Origin: Spirochaetales bacterium UBA4629
GTDB lineage: Bacteria > Spirochaetota > Spirochaetia > Sphaerochaetales > Sphaerochaetaceae
Assembly: GCA_002406055.1 (NCBI GenBank)
Contig: DHMZ01000082.1
Coordinates: 4,574 to 28,825, forward strand
DNA length: 24,252 nucleotides
Direction of reading: 5' to 3'
A program made the translations under genes and the position numbers. The notes under the pieces are model-generated. The model was given only the letters and a program-made list of their open reading frames with translations. It searched no databases and had not been told where the DNA came from. Positions 21,759-24,252 of this stretch are shown in pieces; position 1 is the first letter of the stretch, and the number at the start of each line of letters is the position of its first letter.

Positions 21759-24252
21759 GAATGTTTTCTGTTAGTGGAATGAGTTGTGCCTCTTGCTCTA
21801 ATAGAGTTGAAAAGGCAGTATCAAAAGTAAATGGCGTAAAAAGTGTCTCTGTTTCTCTTTTAACAAACTCTATGGCTGTTGAAGGTGATTGCAAGGATGA
21901 AGATATTATCAAAGCAGTAGAGGATGCAGGTTATAAAGCAAAGTCTCAAAGTAAAGATAATAAGAAGAGTAGTAATGAGGATGAGAAGCTACTAGAAGAT
22001 ACAGAAACTCCTAAAATGGTAAAAAGGTTGGTTGTCTCAGTTTTTTTATCATTAGTTCTGATGTATTTTTCCATGGGCGTATTAATGTGGCATTGGCCAA
22101 TTGGTTCTTTCTTTACCAAGAATCACCTTTCAATTGGAATTATAGAATTAGTTTTATGTTCATTAATTATGGTAATTAATCAGAATTTCTTTGTTTCTGG
22201 ATTTAAGGCGTTATGGAATCGATCACCTAATATGGATTCTCTTGTTGCTTTAGGATCTTCTGTATCATTTTTATGGTCACTTTATCTGCTTTTAGATGCT
22301 TCATACTTGATGGGTATTGGTGAAATGAGTAGCGCAATGAAGAATATTCATAACCTCTACTTTGAATCAGCAAGTATGATTCTTACATTTATTACTGTTG
22401 GAAAAACACTTGAAGCAAAAAGTAAGGGTCGCACAACGGACGCTTTAAAATCACTTTTGAAATTAAAGAGCAAAGAAGCGGTACTACTCGTTGATGGAAA
22501 AGAAGTTATAACACCTATTGAAAACGTTAAAAAAGGCGATGTTTTTATTGTTAAGAGTGGTGAAAAAGTTTGCACAGATGGTACTGTATTAGAAGGTTCT
22601 AGCGCTGTTGATGAAGCATCGTTAACTGGAGAAAGTCTTCCTGTTGAGAAGAGTGTTGGCAGTAAAGTATATGCTTCAACAATAAACCAATCTGGATATC
22701 TAGTCTGTAGAGCAGATAAAGTAGGGGACGAAACAGTATTGAGTCAAATTATAAAAACAGTTGAAGAAACAGCTGCAACGAAAGCCCCTATAAGCAAGAT
22801 TGCTGATAGAGTTTCTGCAGTCTTTGTCCCAACTGTTATGGCTATTGCTTTAGTTACTACTGCAATTTGGTTAATAGTTACAAAGGGAAATTTAGGCTAT
22901 AGCCTTGCTCGTGGAATTAGTGTTCTTGTTATCTCTTGTCCGTGTGCACTTGGCTTAGCTACTCCTGTTGCAATCATGGTTGGTAGTGGTGTTGGTGCTA
23001 GAAATGGTATTTTATTTAAGAATGCAACAAGCTTAGAAGAACTAGGAAAGGCTCGTATTATTGCTCTTGATAAAACAGGAACTATTACAACAGGACATAG
23101 TTCTGTTAAGGATGTTTTCTCTGTTGAAAAGGGTAAGGAAGGCGAAGTCCTAAAATATGCTTCAAGTATCGAAGCTAAGAGTGACCATCCTCTTTCTAAA
23201 GCTATTATTAAATACCAAGAAGAAAAAAAGGTAGAGAGTTATTCTTCTGAAAGTGTCACTGTTGTTCCTGGAAAGGGTATTGAAGGAGTTGTTAATGGTG
23301 ACAAAATCTATTGCGGAACAGAAAACTATATCAAAGAGATGGGCATTGAAAATGTATCTTCTTTAGATGAGATGAAAGCTAAAGCTATCAACACAGGCGC
23401 TTCCCTCGTATATGTCATGAAGAATAAAGAGCTTTTAGGTTTAATTACTCTTTCTGATGCAATTAAAGAGGATTCAAAAGATGCTATTGAAGAGTTAAGC
23501 AATATGGGGCTCGATGTTGTCGTTATTACAGGAGACAATGAGAACACAGCTAAAGCTATTTGTTCTGATTTAAAGGTAAAGAGAGTAATAGCTAATGTTT
23601 TACCAACAGATAAGGCTAATGAAGTTAAGAAGCTCAAAAAATATGGTCATGTAATTATGGTCGGAGATGGCATAAATGATTCTCCAGCACTTACTGAAGC
23701 AGATGTTGGTATTAGCGTATCGAGTGGAACAGATATAGCAATTGATTCTTCGTCGGTTGTTTTAATGAAGAATTCTCTCTCCGATGTGCCTGCTGCCATT
23801 AAGCTAAGTAGAACAACATTACGTAATATCCATGAAAATCTATTCTGGGCTTTCATCTATAATATTATTGGAATTCCACTTGCATCTGGATGCTTTATTC
23901 ATCTTTTTGGATGGGAACTTAATCCTATGTTTGGTGCATTAAGTATGAGTCTTTCCTCTTTCTGTGTTGTAAGTAATGCATTGAGATTGAATTTTGTTAA
24001 AATATATAAAAAGAGTAAAATCAAAAAAACTACAAGTTTATTAGATAAGGAGACAAATGAAATGGAAAAGAAAATGGTTGTTGAAGGTATGATGTGTCAT
24101 CACTGTGAAATGAGAGTAGAAAATGCTCTTAAGAATATCGATGGAGTAGTCGATGCTAAAGCTGATAGCAAGAGTGGAACAGTAGATGTAAAACTAAGCA
24201 AAGCAGTTAGTGACAAAGAGCTTAAGCAAGCTGTTGAAAAAGAAGACTATAA
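21755..24252 (+). CDS. copA: CopA, Cu(I)-exporting P-type ATPase with fused C-terminal CopZ-like domain (3' end off right edge)
   Basis: A P1B-type copper pump of the inner membrane; 832 codons are visible and no stop is reached. The N-terminal metal-binding domain has Cys11 and Cys14 (GMSCASC). After a charged linker come membrane helices, SLTGES of the actuator and the transmembrane CPC motif at 395-397. Next are the phosphorylation site DKTGT at 439-443, SDHPLS, and GDGIND at 637-642. The last helices have YNIIGIPLASG and MSLSSFCVVSNALRL, both typical of Cu(I) pumps. Unusually, the frame continues through a Lys-rich linker into a second metal-binding domain from about Met770 (GMMCHHCEMRV, Cys781 and Cys784) that looks like a CopZ chaperone. 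It is co-transcribed with csoR (ATGA overlap) and presumably induced by copper. Confidence 0.95.
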   Translation, partial: MRMFSVSGMSCASCSNRVEKAVSKVNGVKSVSVSLLTNSMAVEGDCKDEDIIKAVEDAGYKAKSQSKDNKKSSNEDEKLLEDTETPKMVKRLVVSVFLSLVLMYFSMGVLMWHWPIGSFFTKNHLSIGIIELVLCSLIMVINQNFFVSGFKALWNRSPNMDSLVALGSSVSFLWSLYLLLDASYLMGIGEMSSAMKNIHNLYFESASMILTFITVGKTLEAKSKGRTTDALKSLLKLKSKEAVLLVDGKEVITPIENVKKGDVFIVKSGEKVCTDGTVLEGSSAVDEASLTGESLPVEKSVGSKVYASTINQSGYLVCRADKVGDETVLSQIIKTVEETAATKAPISKIADRVSAVFVPTVMAIALVTTAIWLIVTKGNLGYSLARGISVLVISCPCALGLATPVAIMVGSGVGARNGILFKNATSLEELGKARIIALDKTGTITTGHSSVKDVFSVEKGKEGEVLKYASSIEAKSDHPLSKAIIKYQEEKKVESYSSESVTVVPGKGIEGVVNGDKIYCGTENYIKEMGIENVSSLDEMKAKAINTGASLVYVMKNKELLGLITLSDAIKEDSKDAIEELSNMGLDVVVITGDNENTAKAICSDLKVKRVIANVLPTDKANEVKKLKKYGHVIMVGDGINDSPALTEADVGISVSSGTDIAIDSSSVVLMKNSLSDVPAAIKLSRTTLRNIHENLFWAFIYNIIGIPLASGCFIHLFGWELNPMFGALSMSLSSFCVVSNALRLNFVKIYKKSKIKKTTSLLDKETNEMEKKMVVEGMMCHHCEMRVENALKNIDGVVDAKADSKSGTVDVKLSKAVSDKELKQAVEKEDY
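24047..24064 (+). promoter_or_regulatory. Possible internal ribosome binding site and start for a free CopZ-like chaperone within copA
   Basis: AAGGAG (24047-24052), 9 bases, then ATG (24062-24064) in frame with copA, exactly at the beginning of the C-terminal metal-binding domain (MEKKMVVEGMMCHHC). Initiation here would give a CopZ-sized protein of at least 63 residues. An out-of-frame ATG at 24057 leads to a stop after 11 codons. Confidence 0.5.

Noticed and set aside
24057..24092. Out-of-frame ATG at 24057 as the start of a separate gene after copA
   Set aside because: It reads only 11 codons to a stop, whereas the ATG at 24062 is in frame with both copA and the metal-binding domain.
1..24252. 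Mobile element, CRISPR, defence island or tRNA gene
   Set aside because: No transposase, integrase, direct-repeat array or cloverleaf was seen, and gene content is mostly housekeeping.

Overview
The window looks like a low-GC spirochaete chromosome segment, possibly a gut Treponema or Sphaerochaetaceae relative. This is inferred from gene content and not from any database search: a fused AroDE, an XPB-type helicase with a paired partner gene, and two EF-G paralogs of which one has the degenerate domain IV of the ribosome-recycling EF-G2 class known from spirochaetes and mitochondria. I see no insertion sequence, phage gene, CRISPR array, tRNA or rRNA. Genes are packed tightly, with many start/stop overlaps, and no gap exceeds about 230 bases.

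Layout. 1-2427 (minus): an ABC-F ATPase followed by a Maf-type nucleotide pyrophosphatase that runs off the left edge. 2540-3988 (plus): fused aroDE. 3942-9238 (minus): an apparent five-gene operon of a small membrane protein, aroK, aroC, an XPB helicase and a helicase-associated protein; its 3' end overlaps the end of aroDE. 9287-10902: a dNTP triphosphohydrolase (plus) and NrdR (minus), which meet tail to tail at a CTAG. 11019-12126 (plus): an ACT-domain protein and a THEP1-like NTPase, overlapping an inositol-monophosphatase-family gene (minus). 12950-16912 (plus): mfd and trmB. 16984-21349 (minus): two EF-G-family GTPases, each with its own terminator. 21456 to the right edge (plus): csoR and a copper P-type ATPase, copA.

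How the genes work together. aroDE, aroK and aroC cover four activities of the route to chorismate. The dNTP triphosphohydrolase and NrdR both act on dNTP supply. Mfd and XPB are both DNA-repair-associated motor proteins. The right end is a self-contained copper-response operon with two CsoR-type operators over its promoter.

Most notable points: (i) copA is fused in frame to a CopZ-like metal-binding domain, and the junction keeps a Shine-Dalgarno sequence and ATG, so one gene may yield both pump and free chaperone; (ii) the gene after XPB carries what looks like a second copy of XPB's own N-terminal domain, suggesting a dedicated partner; (iii) the aroDE start is redefined by a promoter whose -10 covers the upstream TTG; (iv) AroK lacks two arginines that normally bind shikimate; (v) neither EF-G here looks like the housekeeping translocase.
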